Below, one piece after another: positions 51,921 through 60,815 of a DNA stretch of 61,695 nucleotides. The notes below the pieces were generated by a model. That model saw only the letters and a list, made by a program, of their open reading frames with translations. It was not told the DNA's origin and ran no database searches. A program made the translations under genes and the position numbers. The DNA lies in the NCBI RefSeq assembly GCF_009193355.1, contig NZ_WBVT01000014.1:1-61695 (forward strand), given 5' to 3'. Source of the stretch: Bifidobacterium leontopitheci. GTDB taxonomy: Bacteria; Actinomycetota; Actinomycetes; Actinomycetales; Bifidobacteriaceae. The first letter of the stretch is position 1. Every line of letters starts with the position of its first letter.

Positions 51921-52026
51921 GGGACGGCTGGCAGGCCGGGCCGGGCTGGTCGTGGGACGGCCTGCCCTGCCGCTCCGGTTGCGGGCCGGTCGGTCCGTGG
52001 GGCGGCCTATAGCCTGATCGTCTGAA

Positions 52027-52064
52027 GTGGGGCGGGGTTCCTTCGGGAGTCCCGCCCCGCTTTG
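52027..52064 (+). terminator. Terminator after the GH2-GH95 gene
   Basis: AGTGGGGCGGGG pairs with CCCGCCCCGC, followed by TTT. The sequence and its upstream flank are close relatives of those at 26467-26503 and 34661-34701. Confidence 0.72.
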
Positions 52065-52080
52065 CGTGTGCGGGGTGTCT

Positions 52081-52490
52081 ATTCCCGGTTTTCTCCCATT
52101 TCGAGGGCTTGGGATGGGAGAAACCCGGGAGTTTCGGTCGGTGACTCCCGGTTTTCTCCCATATTGGTGATGCGGGATGGGAGGATTCCGGGAGTCCACG
52201 GCCGGCCCGGCCCGTCGGCGTCCGTTTTCGACTGGGACCTCGGTCGGGTTAGGTGAAAGCACCCGCGAGCGGGCCTGGCGGCGTCCGTTTTCGATTAGAA
52301 CCGCAGTCGGCTTGGTCGGAAACGGCCGCTGATGGGTTCGGATGCGTCCGTTTTCGACTAGAAGTGCTGCTGGATTGGTCGGGAACGGCCGCTGGATGGT
52401 CTATCGCCGTCCGTTTTCGACTAGGACGGCAGTGATGGTGGTTGGGATCGGACGCGAATCGGGCTGGCAGCGGTTGTTCTCGACTGGGAG
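52081..52490. repeat. Mixed 63-bp palindrome arrays after GH2-GH95 gene
   Basis: ACTCCCGG-family units begin at 52081 and 52144 (63 bp). CGTCCG-family cores begin at 52219, 52282, 52345 and 52408 (exact 63-bp steps), with a degenerate copy at 52471. The 52144 to 52219 step is 75 bp. The following DNA, 52491-52920, is gene-free and shows no feature I recognise. Confidence 0.9.
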
Positions 52491-52920
52491 TGCGGTGGTG
52501 TTGGTCGGAAATGGACGCTCGCCTGCCTCGTCCCGTCCCGCCTGCACACCGGCGCCCCACCGCCAGCCCGCACTCCGAACCCGACCGCACCCTGCCCGCA
52601 TCCCACTACAACGCTCACCCACTGCCATCGCGCTCTGCATCCCACCGCCAGCCACCCCGCCATGCCCGTCCGCCGCCACCCCCGTAAAAGCGATTACCGT
52701 CGCCGTCGGCCATACGTCACCCGCCCACACCACCGCAAAAACGCAACACTCCCCACCACCCCTCACAATATCCATGTCCACATATCGAGACGCAACACAG
52801 CCGCGTCCACCTCGTGAACATTGGTATCAAGCCGCTCCCGCCGTATGTGAAGAAATTGTAAAAACCGCGTCCGTTTACGAAAAAATGGTTGCGTTACCAA
52901 AACGCAGAACCGCGCCACAA

Positions 52921-53011
52921 AAGCGCTTACACCCAACGAAAACCCCGCGTTGTGTAAACGGTCACATCCCCCGTACAGTTATTTGTGACCGGTTACGCGA
53001 ATGTGTATCCT
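52921..53011 (+). promoter_or_regulatory. Promoter and operators of the third beta-helix gene
   Basis: AAGCGCTT (52921-52928) is followed by a degenerate operator GTAAACGGTCAC (52954-52965) and a good one GTGACCGGTTAC (52985-52996). The two operator centres are 31 bp apart, about three helix turns. A -35 TTGTGA (52983-52988) and a -10-like TATCCT (53006-53011) are 17 bp apart. Confidence 0.7.
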
Positions 53012-53120
53012 GATACTCATGTCGGCGGTGGCAGCCGATACCGGGGGGAAGGCGCTTTCACGGGGCCGGTTGCGGCGGGCAAGAGAAGCCCGTCGCAACC
53101 TCAAGGAAGAAAGAGCCGAT

Positions 53121-56100
53121 ATGGGTTTTGTCAAACGAATCATCGGTGGGGGAATCGCGGGTGCGACGCTGCTGTCATTCGGCATCGTCGCAGCGCCGTC
53201 CGCACTCGCCGCCCAGACCACACAGCCTGAGCCGACGCCATACGCCTCGACCGGCACCTCCTACTACGTCGACTGCTCCGCCACCACGGACGGCAACGGC
53301 ACCATCGAATCCCCGTACAACTCGCTGGCCTCCGCCAACCGGAAGGCCAAGGAGCTCAAGGCGGGCGAATCCCTGCTGTTCAAGCGCGGCAGCGTGTGCA
53401 AGTCCGTCGGCGAAGGCGCCAACAAGGTCGGCCTGCAGGTCTTCAACGCGGTCGGTACACCCGACAAGGTCATCACCATCGGCGCGTACGGCCCGCAGGT
53501 CGGCGCCAAGCCGGTCCTCGAAGGCGACGGCGTGCGCGACACCGTGTACGTCGAGAACTCGCAGTACATCGAGATCCGCGACCTCAAGGTGACCAACAAG
53601 GACGCCAACGAATCCGAGCAGTGGACCAAGACCCGCCGCGGCATCATCGTCGCGAACATGAACGCCGGCGAGCTCAAGCACACCGTCATCGAGAACAACG
53701 AGATCGACGACGTCACCGGCAAGGGCGTCAAGGACCTCGGCGGCTCCGGCGCCATCCAGATGGAGGTCTACGGCTCCAGCCGCATGGAGTACTCGAACGG
53801 CGACTGGAACCTCGTCGCCCACCCGGAGCTTGACAAGGACAACGTCCCCTCCTACTTCAACGGCACGCTCATCGCCAACAACAACATCAACAACGTGGCC
53901 CGCTCCGGCATCAACATGTCCACCGACTTCAAGTGCCGTGAGGAGTCCGGCTGGGACGGCGGCGGCGTGTGCGACCCCGGCCGCCGCGAATACAACCCGT
54001 GGACCCCGTCCCTCAACCTGATCATCCGCGACAACCACGTCGAGCACGTGGGCGGCGACGGCATCGTCGTGCAGATGAACGACGGCGCCATCGTCGAAGG
54101 CAACTACCTCAACGACGCCGCGAACAAGCACATGCAGTTCAATGCCGGCATCTGGAACTGGAACACCGACAACACGCTGTTCCAGTACAACGAGGTCACC
54201 AACACGCAGAAGTACTCCGAGAACACCGACGGCAACGCCTGGGACGTGGACTACGGCACGCGCGGCACGATCTTCCAGTACAACTACAGCCATGACAACG
54301 CCGGCGGCACCGTCCTGTACTGCGGCTGCGGCGACTGGCGAGTGGCCGGCTCCGGCCATGCGACCGGCTCCGTGTTCCGCTACAACATCTCCGTCAACGA
54401 CGGCCTCGCCAAGGAATCCCACACCGGCAACGTGCAGACCCAGCGTTTCGTCACCCTGCAGGGCGTGACCGACGGCCAGTTCTACAACAACCTGATCGTC
54501 ATGCCGAACGGCAAGAAGGCCCAGGCCGAGACCGGCAACGCGTGGTGGCTGCCCACCACCGAGGGTTCCGCGTACTACAACAGCGGCCTGTCGTTCGCGA
54601 ACAACCTGTTCATCGCCGACGGCGACAACTGGCTGGCCGGCGAGCCGAAAACGCACCTGACCTGGAACAACAACGTGTTCGTCGGCGGCGCCAACCCCGA
54701 CAAGTGGCAGTCCAAGCTGCTGGGCGAGCCGAGCTCCAAGAACAACCAGTACGTCACGCTCGACGACTTCTTCAAGGATTCCGGCACGAGCATCGAGAAA
54801 CTGCGCAACGCCGGCAGCGACCTGTCCGTGCTTGACTTCACGACCAAGTACACGGCCGGCAAGGGCGTCGCCGTCGCCGAGGAAGGCACCAAGGACTTCT
54901 TCGGCCGCGACGTGCCCACCTACGGCAGCCCTGACGTCGGCGCCTCCCAGAAGTCCGCCGTCGCCGCGTCCGCCACCAAGCAGCAGACCGCCACCATCGC
55001 GGCCGGCAAGAGCGCCGAGTTCGTCGCCCCGCAGAACAAGACCATCAAGGTCTCCGCGAAGGTCGCCGCCGGCACCCAGCTCAAGATCGAGTCCGCCGGC
55101 AACGCGTTCGTGCGCAAGACCGGTTACGCCGACAAGGCCGGCGTCGCCACCGCCTACGTGCGCACGTCGACCAACGCGAGCAAGCTGACCGTCACCTACG
55201 AGGCGAAGGACGATGCCGCCGCCGCGGCCGCAGGCACTGCGGACGTGACCGTGAACACGGTGACCGACTATCTGTACGACGGTTCGTTCGAGTCGATCGG
55301 CGGCACGCCGTGGACCGTCGGCGGCACCGTCGACGGCCAGACCGTGGACTGGGACACCTTCGCCAACGACGCCACCGGCAACGCGCTGCGCGCCCTCGAG
55401 ACCCGCTCCGAGAAGAACCAGAAGGGCGTCGTCGGCTCCGGTGAGTTCTCCGGCCGCTTCGGCACCGCCGAGGTGAACGGCAAGACCGCCAACATCGATA
55501 CCATCAACCAGCGCAACATCCAGGTCGTGCCCGGCGCCACCTACACGCTCGGCTTCTGGGCCATCCCGGGTGCCACCGCGGACGCCAAGGCCACCCCGGC
55601 CGTGACCGCCACCGTCAAGTCGCGCAAGGCTAGCTCCGGCACCGGCTCCGTGTGGGCCCAGTACGCGACCGAACTCGCCACCGCGTCGACTTCCGCCGAC
55701 GCCAAGGCCGGCGAGCCGCAGTACGTGACCACCACGTTCACCGTCCCGGCCGACGCCGCCACCGAAGGCGCGCTGTGGCTGAGCTTCTCCGACAAGGGAC
55801 TCGCCGCCGACGCCAACGGCTACATCGATGACGTCGTGCTCGTGCGCTCCGACGTCAAGCCGACGCTCAAGCTGACCGACTTCACCACGACCGTCTCTCA
55901 AGGCGAGACCGCATCCGCGTACGTCGAGCTCGACGCACAGCCGAACGTCTCCGTCGTCTGGCAGAAGCAGGTGGACGGCAAGTGGACGAACGTCACCACC
56001 AAGACCGGCACCGCCGCGGGCAACGGCGTCGCCGAGAACACGCGCTGGCTGTCCCTGCCGAACGCCACCGCCGCGGACGCCGGCCAGTACCGCGCGGTCG

Positions 56101-58556
56101 TGACGAATTCCCTTGGTGAGAGCGTGACCAGCGACCCGGTGACCGTCACCGTCACCGAGAAGCCGGCCGAGGCGACCGTCGCCGCGATCTTCGTCTCCGC
56201 ACTGCCCACCACGACCAGCTATCCGCAGGGATCCGCGTTCGACGCGTCCGGTCTCAAGGTCGGTGCGCGCCTGACCGACGGCACGAGCATCGTGCTCGAC
56301 CCGTCCACCTATGAGGTGAGCGGATTCGACTCCTCGAAGGTCGGCCGCATCCCGGTGCGCGTGACGCTCAAGTCCGACAAGACCAAGACGACCTCGTTCC
56401 CCGTGGACGTGACGTTCGTGAAGACCGATCTCGCCGCGAAGTACTGCTCCGCCGCCCAGGCCTCCAAGTACCAGTCCGCGCAGAACTACGGCCCGTTCCC
56501 GGCGACGCTCACCTGCGACGGTTCGCTGACCACCGCATGGGCCAACTGGAACGAGAAAGACACCGATCCGTGGCTGAGCTACACGTTCGACGCCGCCCAC
56601 AAGCTGGGCGACCTTGAGCTGTACGTCGATCCGTCGAAGCCCGGCGAGGCCCCGGCCAAGTTCGACGTGCTCACCCTCGGCGAGGACGGTTCCACGTGGA
56701 ACGCGACCAAGATCTCCGCCGACGTGACCGCCACCAACCCGAACACCGTCGACCTGAGCTCGCTCGGCGCGGTCAAGGGCATCAAGCTCAAGCTGACCTA
56801 CAAGGATGGCCTTGATTACGCGCGAGTCGCCGAAGTCAAGATCTACGAGGCCGCCGACGCCGTCCAGTCAGCCGCGCCGACCGCCGACAAGCTGACCGTG
56901 ACCGGCCCGACCAAGACCGCCTACACGATCGGCGAGAAGTTCGACGCCGCCGGACTGGTCGCCAAGGCCACGCTCAACGACGCCGACAAGACCGAGAAGA
57001 CGCTCGCCGAGGGCGACTACACGCTCACCGCGACCGACGCCGAGGGCAAGCTCGTCGACCTGTCGCAGCCGTTCGCCAAGGTCGGCGACGTCACGGTCAC
57101 GCTCACCGCGCTGACCGTCGCCCCCACCACCGGCGACACCGCCGCCACCGCGACGTTCACGCTCAAGGTCAACGAGGTCGACAAGACGGCCCTCAACAAG
57201 GCCATCGCCGCCGCCGAGAAGGTGCAGAACACCGGCTACACGGAGGATTCGTGGACGTCGTTCCAGTTCGTGCTCGCCACCGTCAAGACGGTCGCCGCGA
57301 ACCCGAACGCGACCGCGGCCGAAGTCGCCGCCGCCACCAAGGCCCTGATCGCCGCGCAGAACGCGCTCGTGGTCGAGCAGAAGGTGACGGGCATCAAGAT
57401 CGAAGCCGAACCCGCCAAGACCACGTACACGGTCGGCGACACGTTCTCCGCCAAGGGACTCGTCGTCTCCAAGACCCAGAACGTGGGCGGTCCGGTGGTC
57501 GCCGATGCCAGCGAGTACCAGCTGACCGCCGCTGACGCCGCCGGTAAGGCGGTCGACCTGACCAAGCCGTTCGCGGCCGTCGGCAAGGTGACCGTGACGG
57601 TTACGCTCACGGGCACCGAGTTCGCCAAGTCCTTCGACGTGACCGTCAACGAGGCCGACAAGGCTGCGCTGAACGAGGCCATCGCCGCCGCCGAGAAGCT
57701 CACCGCCGACAAGTACGAGTCCGGCTGGGATGCGTTCCAGACCGCGCTGGCCGCCGCCAAGACGGTCGCCGCCGACAAGAACGCGACGCCGGCCGCCGTG
57801 GCCGACGCGCTCGCCAAGCTGACCGACGCGCAGAACGCGCTCGTGCCCGTCAAGCCGGCCACCGTGACCGGCATCGAGGTGACCGAGCCGAAGACCGTCA
57901 AGTACACGGTCGGCGACACGTTCTCCGCGGATGGTCTCGTGGTCAAGAAGGTCATGTCCAAGGGCGATCCGGCGGTCGCCGAAGCCGGCGAGTACACGGT
58001 GACGGCTGCGGACGCTTCGGGTGCCGCGGTTGACCTGGCCAAGCCGTTCGCCGCGGTCGGCAAGGTGACCGTGACGGTCGCGCTCAAGGGCGCCGACTTC
58101 GCGAAGACCTTCGAGGTGACGGTCGCCGCCGTCGACAAGACGGCCCTGAAGGCCGCCGTGGACGCCGCCGAGAAGCTGGACGAGGCCGACTACGAGTCCG
58201 GTTGGGCCGACTTCCGGAACGCCCTGTCCGACGCGGAGGCCGTGCTCGCCGACGAGAACGCGACGCCGGATGCGGTGTCCGGTGCTCTCGAGGCGCTGAC
58301 CGCCGCGCAGAAGGCGCTCGTCAAGAAGGCGCCGGCCCCCAAGCCGGAGCCGGAGCAGCCGACCAAGCCGGAGCCGAACAAGCCCGGCACGCTGCCTGGC
58401 GACGCGGGCCAGAACGGCGACAAGAACGGCGCGGACAAGGCCGCCGGCGACAAGGGCGGTCTGAGCAAGACCGGCGCCTCGGTGGCCGGTGTCGCGGTCG
58501 CCGCCGTGCTGCTGCTCGCCGCGGGCGTGGCCGTGATGTTGCGCCGTCGCGCCTGA
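53121..58556 (+). CDS. Anchored right-handed beta-helix protein with Ig-like and FIVAR repeats
   Basis: This 1811-aa protein has a signal peptide (IIGGGIAGATLLSFGIVAAPSALA). Its beta-helix (about 40-610) is paralogous to the proteins at 18760 and 29980, with YYVDCSATTDGNGT, KDLGGSGAIQME, SGINMSTDFKCREE and DGNAWDVDYGTRG (Asp370, Asp377). A carbohydrate-binding beta-sandwich (about 712-915), an Ig-like domain, a bacterial Ig-like domain (about 1015-1097) and an F5/8C-like domain (about 1100-1248; TCDGSLTTAWANW) follow. Alternating Ig-like and FIVAR repeats lead to LSKTG, a membrane helix and RRRA. The ATG at 53121 starts the signal peptide; the longer frame begins inside the promoter. The catalytic role is unproven. 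Confidence 0.85.
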   Translation: MGFVKRIIGGGIAGATLLSFGIVAAPSALAAQTTQPEPTPYASTGTSYYVDCSATTDGNGTIESPYNSLASANRKAKELKAGESLLFKRGSVCKSVGEGANKVGLQVFNAVGTPDKVITIGAYGPQVGAKPVLEGDGVRDTVYVENSQYIEIRDLKVTNKDANESEQWTKTRRGIIVANMNAGELKHTVIENNEIDDVTGKGVKDLGGSGAIQMEVYGSSRMEYSNGDWNLVAHPELDKDNVPSYFNGTLIANNNINNVARSGINMSTDFKCREESGWDGGGVCDPGRREYNPWTPSLNLIIRDNHVEHVGGDGIVVQMNDGAIVEGNYLNDAANKHMQFNAGIWNWNTDNTLFQYNEVTNTQKYSENTDGNAWDVDYGTRGTIFQYNYSHDNAGGTVLYCGCGDWRVAGSGHATGSVFRYNISVNDGLAKESHTGNVQTQRFVTLQGVTDGQFYNNLIVMPNGKKAQAETGNAWWLPTTEGSAYYNSGLSFANNLFIADGDNWLAGEPKTHLTWNNNVFVGGANPDKWQSKLLGEPSSKNNQYVTLDDFFKDSGTSIEKLRNAGSDLSVLDFTTKYTAGKGVAVAEEGTKDFFGRDVPTYGSPDVGASQKSAVAASATKQQTATIAAGKSAEFVAPQNKTIKVSAKVAAGTQLKIESAGNAFVRKTGYADKAGVATAYVRTSTNASKLTVTYEAKDDAAAAAAGTADVTVNTVTDYLYDGSFESIGGTPWTVGGTVDGQTVDWDTFANDATGNALRALETRSEKNQKGVVGSGEFSGRFGTAEVNGKTANIDTINQRNIQVVPGATYTLGFWAIPGATADAKATPAVTATVKSRKASSGTGSVWAQYATELATASTSADAKAGEPQYVTTTFTVPADAATEGALWLSFSDKGLAADANGYIDDVVLVRSDVKPTLKLTDFTTTVSQGETASAYVELDAQPNVSVVWQKQVDGKWTNVTTKTGTAAGNGVAENTRWLSLPNATAADAGQYRAVVTNSLGESVTSDPVTVTVTEKPAEATVAAIFVSALPTTTSYPQGSAFDASGLKVGARLTDGTSIVLDPSTYEVSGFDSSKVGRIPVRVTLKSDKTKTTSFPVDVTFVKTDLAAKYCSAAQASKYQSAQNYGPFPATLTCDGSLTTAWANWNEKDTDPWLSYTFDAAHKLGDLELYVDPSKPGEAPAKFDVLTLGEDGSTWNATKISADVTATNPNTVDLSSLGAVKGIKLKLTYKDGLDYARVAEVKIYEAADAVQSAAPTADKLTVTGPTKTAYTIGEKFDAAGLVAKATLNDADKTEKTLAEGDYTLTATDAEGKLVDLSQPFAKVGDVTVTLTALTVAPTTGDTAATATFTLKVNEVDKTALNKAIAAAEKVQNTGYTEDSWTSFQFVLATVKTVAANPNATAAEVAAATKALIAAQNALVVEQKVTGIKIEAEPAKTTYTVGDTFSAKGLVVSKTQNVGGPVVADASEYQLTAADAAGKAVDLTKPFAAVGKVTVTVTLTGTEFAKSFDVTVNEADKAALNEAIAAAEKLTADKYESGWDAFQTALAAAKTVAADKNATPAAVADALAKLTDAQNALVPVKPATVTGIEVTEPKTVKYTVGDTFSADGLVVKKVMSKGDPAVAEAGEYTVTAADASGAAVDLAKPFAAVGKVTVTVALKGADFAKTFEVTVAAVDKTALKAAVDAAEKLDEADYESGWADFRNALSDAEAVLADENATPDAVSGALEALTAAQKALVKKAPAPKPEPEQPTKPEPNKPGTLPGDAGQNGDKNGADKAAGDKGGLSKTGASVAGVAVAAVLLLAAGVAVMLRRRA

Positions 58557-58667
58557 CGACGGGTCGGGCCGCTGCTTGGGCTGCCTAGTCGCCTGAGCCG
58601 CCTGGGCCTCTTGGGCCGTGGGGGAATGTCTCCTTCCTTATCCCCCGCGGCCCAGCGTCGGGCGATG

Positions 58668-58722
58668 AATCCGGCCGGAGCCCCGTACTCACCATTGGGT
58701 ACGGGACTCCGGCCGGATTCTG
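58668..58722 (+). terminator. Long hairpin terminator after the third beta-helix gene
   Basis: AATCCGGCCGGAG plus CCCCGTAC pairs with GTACGGG plus CTCCGGCCGGATT, a stem of about 20 bp with a short loop. It ends TCTGTGTTGTTC. It differs in sequence from the terminators of the other giant genes. Confidence 0.82.
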
Positions 58723-58988
58723 TGTTGTTCGGGGTGTTTTGGAGGCTATTTCGTATTCTTAGGAACCGCGGTCGGGCAACATGGGGTGTTGTAAGGGGTT
58801 TTATGCCGTGTTTTCGGGGTATATGAGGACTTCTCTTCGATGGTGAGGACCTAAGAATAACGGAATACGGTCGGAAACAGGCCGTTTCGGCGGTCGTGGC
58901 CGGCGATTGTGGTTGCGGGTCTGGTCGCCAGCCGTGACTGCCAGCCGTCGCCGCGACCTGACCGCCGGCCGTCGCCGCCGGCCTGAAT

Positions 58989-59102
58989 GCGACACGCCCG
59001 GGACGGCTGCACGCTCGAAAGATACGATTCGCGGAATCGCCGGTTTTCCGCGGTTCCCGTAAAACCTATCTTTCGAGTGTGCTACCATCCCGGGCGTGTC
59101 GC
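58989..59102. repeat. 114-bp nested palindrome
   Basis: Three nested stems share one centre. The outer is GCGACACGCCCGGGA with its complement at 59086-59102; the middle is GCACGCTCGAAAGATA (59009-59024) with TATCTTTCGAGTGTGC (59067-59082); the inner is CGCGGAA with TTCCGCG. The whole 114 bp would fold into one long rod. No T-run follows. It could be a structured RNA, a cruciform or a mobile hairpin element. Confidence 0.85.
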
Positions 59103-59311
59103 GCGGGTGATGAGGCCGATGCTGTGGTTCGGCCGATCGCCGGCCTGTCCGCACTCACCCCAATCGGCGCGGATGCTCGCCGGAGACCTCCCAGCCGAGG
59201 GCCATCAGGGTCTTGCGGTCGGCCTTGTCGAGCCGACCGGTCGGTCGTAACGCTGCGCCGGTCGTGATGTCGCGCCGGTCGTGACGGGCATGATGTCACG
59301 TCAGCCGTGAC

Positions 59312-59347
59312 GTCACGACCGACGTGATCGGTCGTGTTGGTCGTGAC
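59312..59347. repeat. GTCACGACC inverted repeat past the GH43 stop
   Basis: GTCACGACC (59312-59320) pairs with GGTCGTGAC (59339-59347), 14 bp before the end of the GH43 gene. Several more GTGAC/GTCAC copies lie at 59260-59310. It may act as the 3' hairpin of the leftward transcript, but lacks a T-run. Confidence 0.45.
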
Positions 59348-59361
59348 GCCTGCCGACCCCG

Positions 59362-60342
59362 CTACTCCATGTCCTGCGCGGTGAAATACGCGTTCGGATC
59401 AGTGATCGGCTCATGGTCGTCCGGCACCTCGCGGTGAATGAACCCCTCGTAGGCGTCGTCCCAGACCATGCTCGCCGTGCCGCCGCCGATCTCAATCGGC
59501 ACCTGGACCATCGGCGAGTTGCCAAGATCATCCTTGTACCAGCGGTCGCCGATGTACAGGAACCGGTCGCTGTCGTACGGGTCGTCGCCGAGCGGAACCA
59601 CGATGTCGACCTGCGAGTCGAACGTCTGCGTGCCCAGCGGCGCGAACGTACGCCACTCACTCCACGGACCGTGCAGGTCGGCGGCAGTCGAATACATGTT
59701 GTCGTTGGTGAACCAGCCGGTCAGCTTCGAGCCGAACCAATAGTACAAGCCGTCCTTCTTGACGATCGTCGGCGACTCCAAGCCGTACGGATAGTCGGTC
59801 GCACGCTCGCAGGCCACATCCTCGACGATCGTCAGATAATCGTCGGACAGGCGGAAGATGTGCGTGCCGTGGTCGCGGTCCTCGGACATGATGTAGCCGC
59901 CGCCGTCCTCGTCCTGGAAGACACCGATGTCACGGCTCAGATAGCCGCGCCACGTGATGGTCGTGTGGAAGGCGAACGGGCCGAGCGGATTGTCGGCGGT
60001 GGCGACGCCGATGTGCGCGTAGCCGTAATCCGGCGTCTCCGCGTGAATGTACATGACGTACGTGCCGGTCGACGGGCAGTGCAGCACCTTCGGGCGCTCG
60101 CCGATGCGGTCGGCCGCAAGCGCGGAGCCGTCCTCCTGCACGTCGAGCACGATGCCGTGGCTCTCCCAGCTGGCGAAGTCGGAGGTGGTGTAGCACGCCA
60201 CGCCCTGGAACAGGTTGCCGTTGACCTTGTTCTCGCCGTATGCGTACCAGGTGTCGCCGAACTTCTGCACGCCGATGCCATGCAACTGGGCCACGTCGCC
60301 CTTGGTGTCGCGGGGCAGGAACGCCCCGAATCTCTCTGCCAT
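59362..60342 (-). CDS. Cytoplasmic GH43 (subfamily 24-like) glycosidase
   Basis: This 326-aa protein is a single GH43 five-bladed propeller with no signal peptide, so it acts inside the cell. It resembles the GH43 part of the protein at 18760: VAQLHGIGVQKFGDTWYAYG, ERPKVL (Glu82), LSRDIGVFQDEDG, LESPTIVKKDGLYYWFGS (Glu189) and FDSQVDIVV (Gln244). That Glu/Glu/Gln set, without the usual Asp base, is known from GH43_24 exo-beta-1,3-galactanases. Its likely role is cutting imported beta-1,3-galactosyl oligosaccharides. The ATG at 60342 follows AAAGGA; longer frames run into repeat DNA. Its operator lies about 475 bp upstream, with repeats in between. Confidence 0.87.
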   Translation of the reverse strand: MAERFGAFLPRDTKGDVAQLHGIGVQKFGDTWYAYGENKVNGNLFQGVACYTTSDFASWESHGIVLDVQEDGSALAADRIGERPKVLHCPSTGTYVMYIHAETPDYGYAHIGVATADNPLGPFAFHTTITWRGYLSRDIGVFQDEDGGGYIMSEDRDHGTHIFRLSDDYLTIVEDVACERATDYPYGLESPTIVKKDGLYYWFGSKLTGWFTNDNMYSTAADLHGPWSEWRTFAPLGTQTFDSQVDIVVPLGDDPYDSDRFLYIGDRWYKDDLGNSPMVQVPIEIGGGTASMVWDDAYEGFIHREVPDDHEPITDPNAYFTAQDME

Positions 60343-60540
60343 GATTGTCCTTTCAATACGTTGGCCTGTGGTTGTGTTGCCGGGTTTGGGCCTGTTGGGC
60401 CGGGTTTGGGTCCGGGTCGGGCCGGTTTGGGGGCCGGTCGGCGGGCGGCAGGATGGTCTGCGTGCCCGGCTTGGGGTCGGTCCGGCGCGCCGGCAGGCTG
60501 TGCGGCGCCGACTTGCGTTGGCGCCGGTGGAATCGACAGC

Positions 60541-60770
60541 TTTGCCTCCGGTGGAGGGGCTCCGCCGGACGGGCCGCCGAAGCGATTCCGTCCCTTGGCC
60601 CCTCGGTGGAGGCAAAGTCGCTCAGGCCGGGTTCTGCGCGCCATGCGCTTCTCCTCTTGACCCCCTCGGTGGAGGGGGCTCCCCTGGACGGGCCGCCGCG
60701 GCGATTCCGTTCCTCGGCCCCCTCGGTGGAGGGGGCTGTCGGCGGAGCCGACTGGGGGAGCGTCACCCGC
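60541..60770. repeat. Tandem palindromic repeat copies in the GH43 leader
   Basis: Several copies or parts of the CCCCTCGGTGGAGG repeat lie at about 60545-60560, 60600-60612, 60661-60680 and 60719-60750, the last with CTGTCGGCGGAGCCGACTGG. They sit between the promoter/operator at 60816-60861 and the GH43 start, suggesting later insertion into a leader. The stretch 60343-60540 is GC-rich and simple; I see nothing in it. Confidence 0.65.
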
Positions 60771-60815
60771 GCTGTGCGCTCGGCCCGCTGGCCGTTGTCT
60801 TGCCCCAATAGCCTT

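Noticed and set aside
43125..52262. A 3045-codon open frame on the minus strand opposite the GH2-GH95 gene
   Set aside because: It mirrors the strong third-position GC bias of the real gene. Its product is His/Arg/Val-rich low-complexity sequence without domains, signal peptide or ribosome site.
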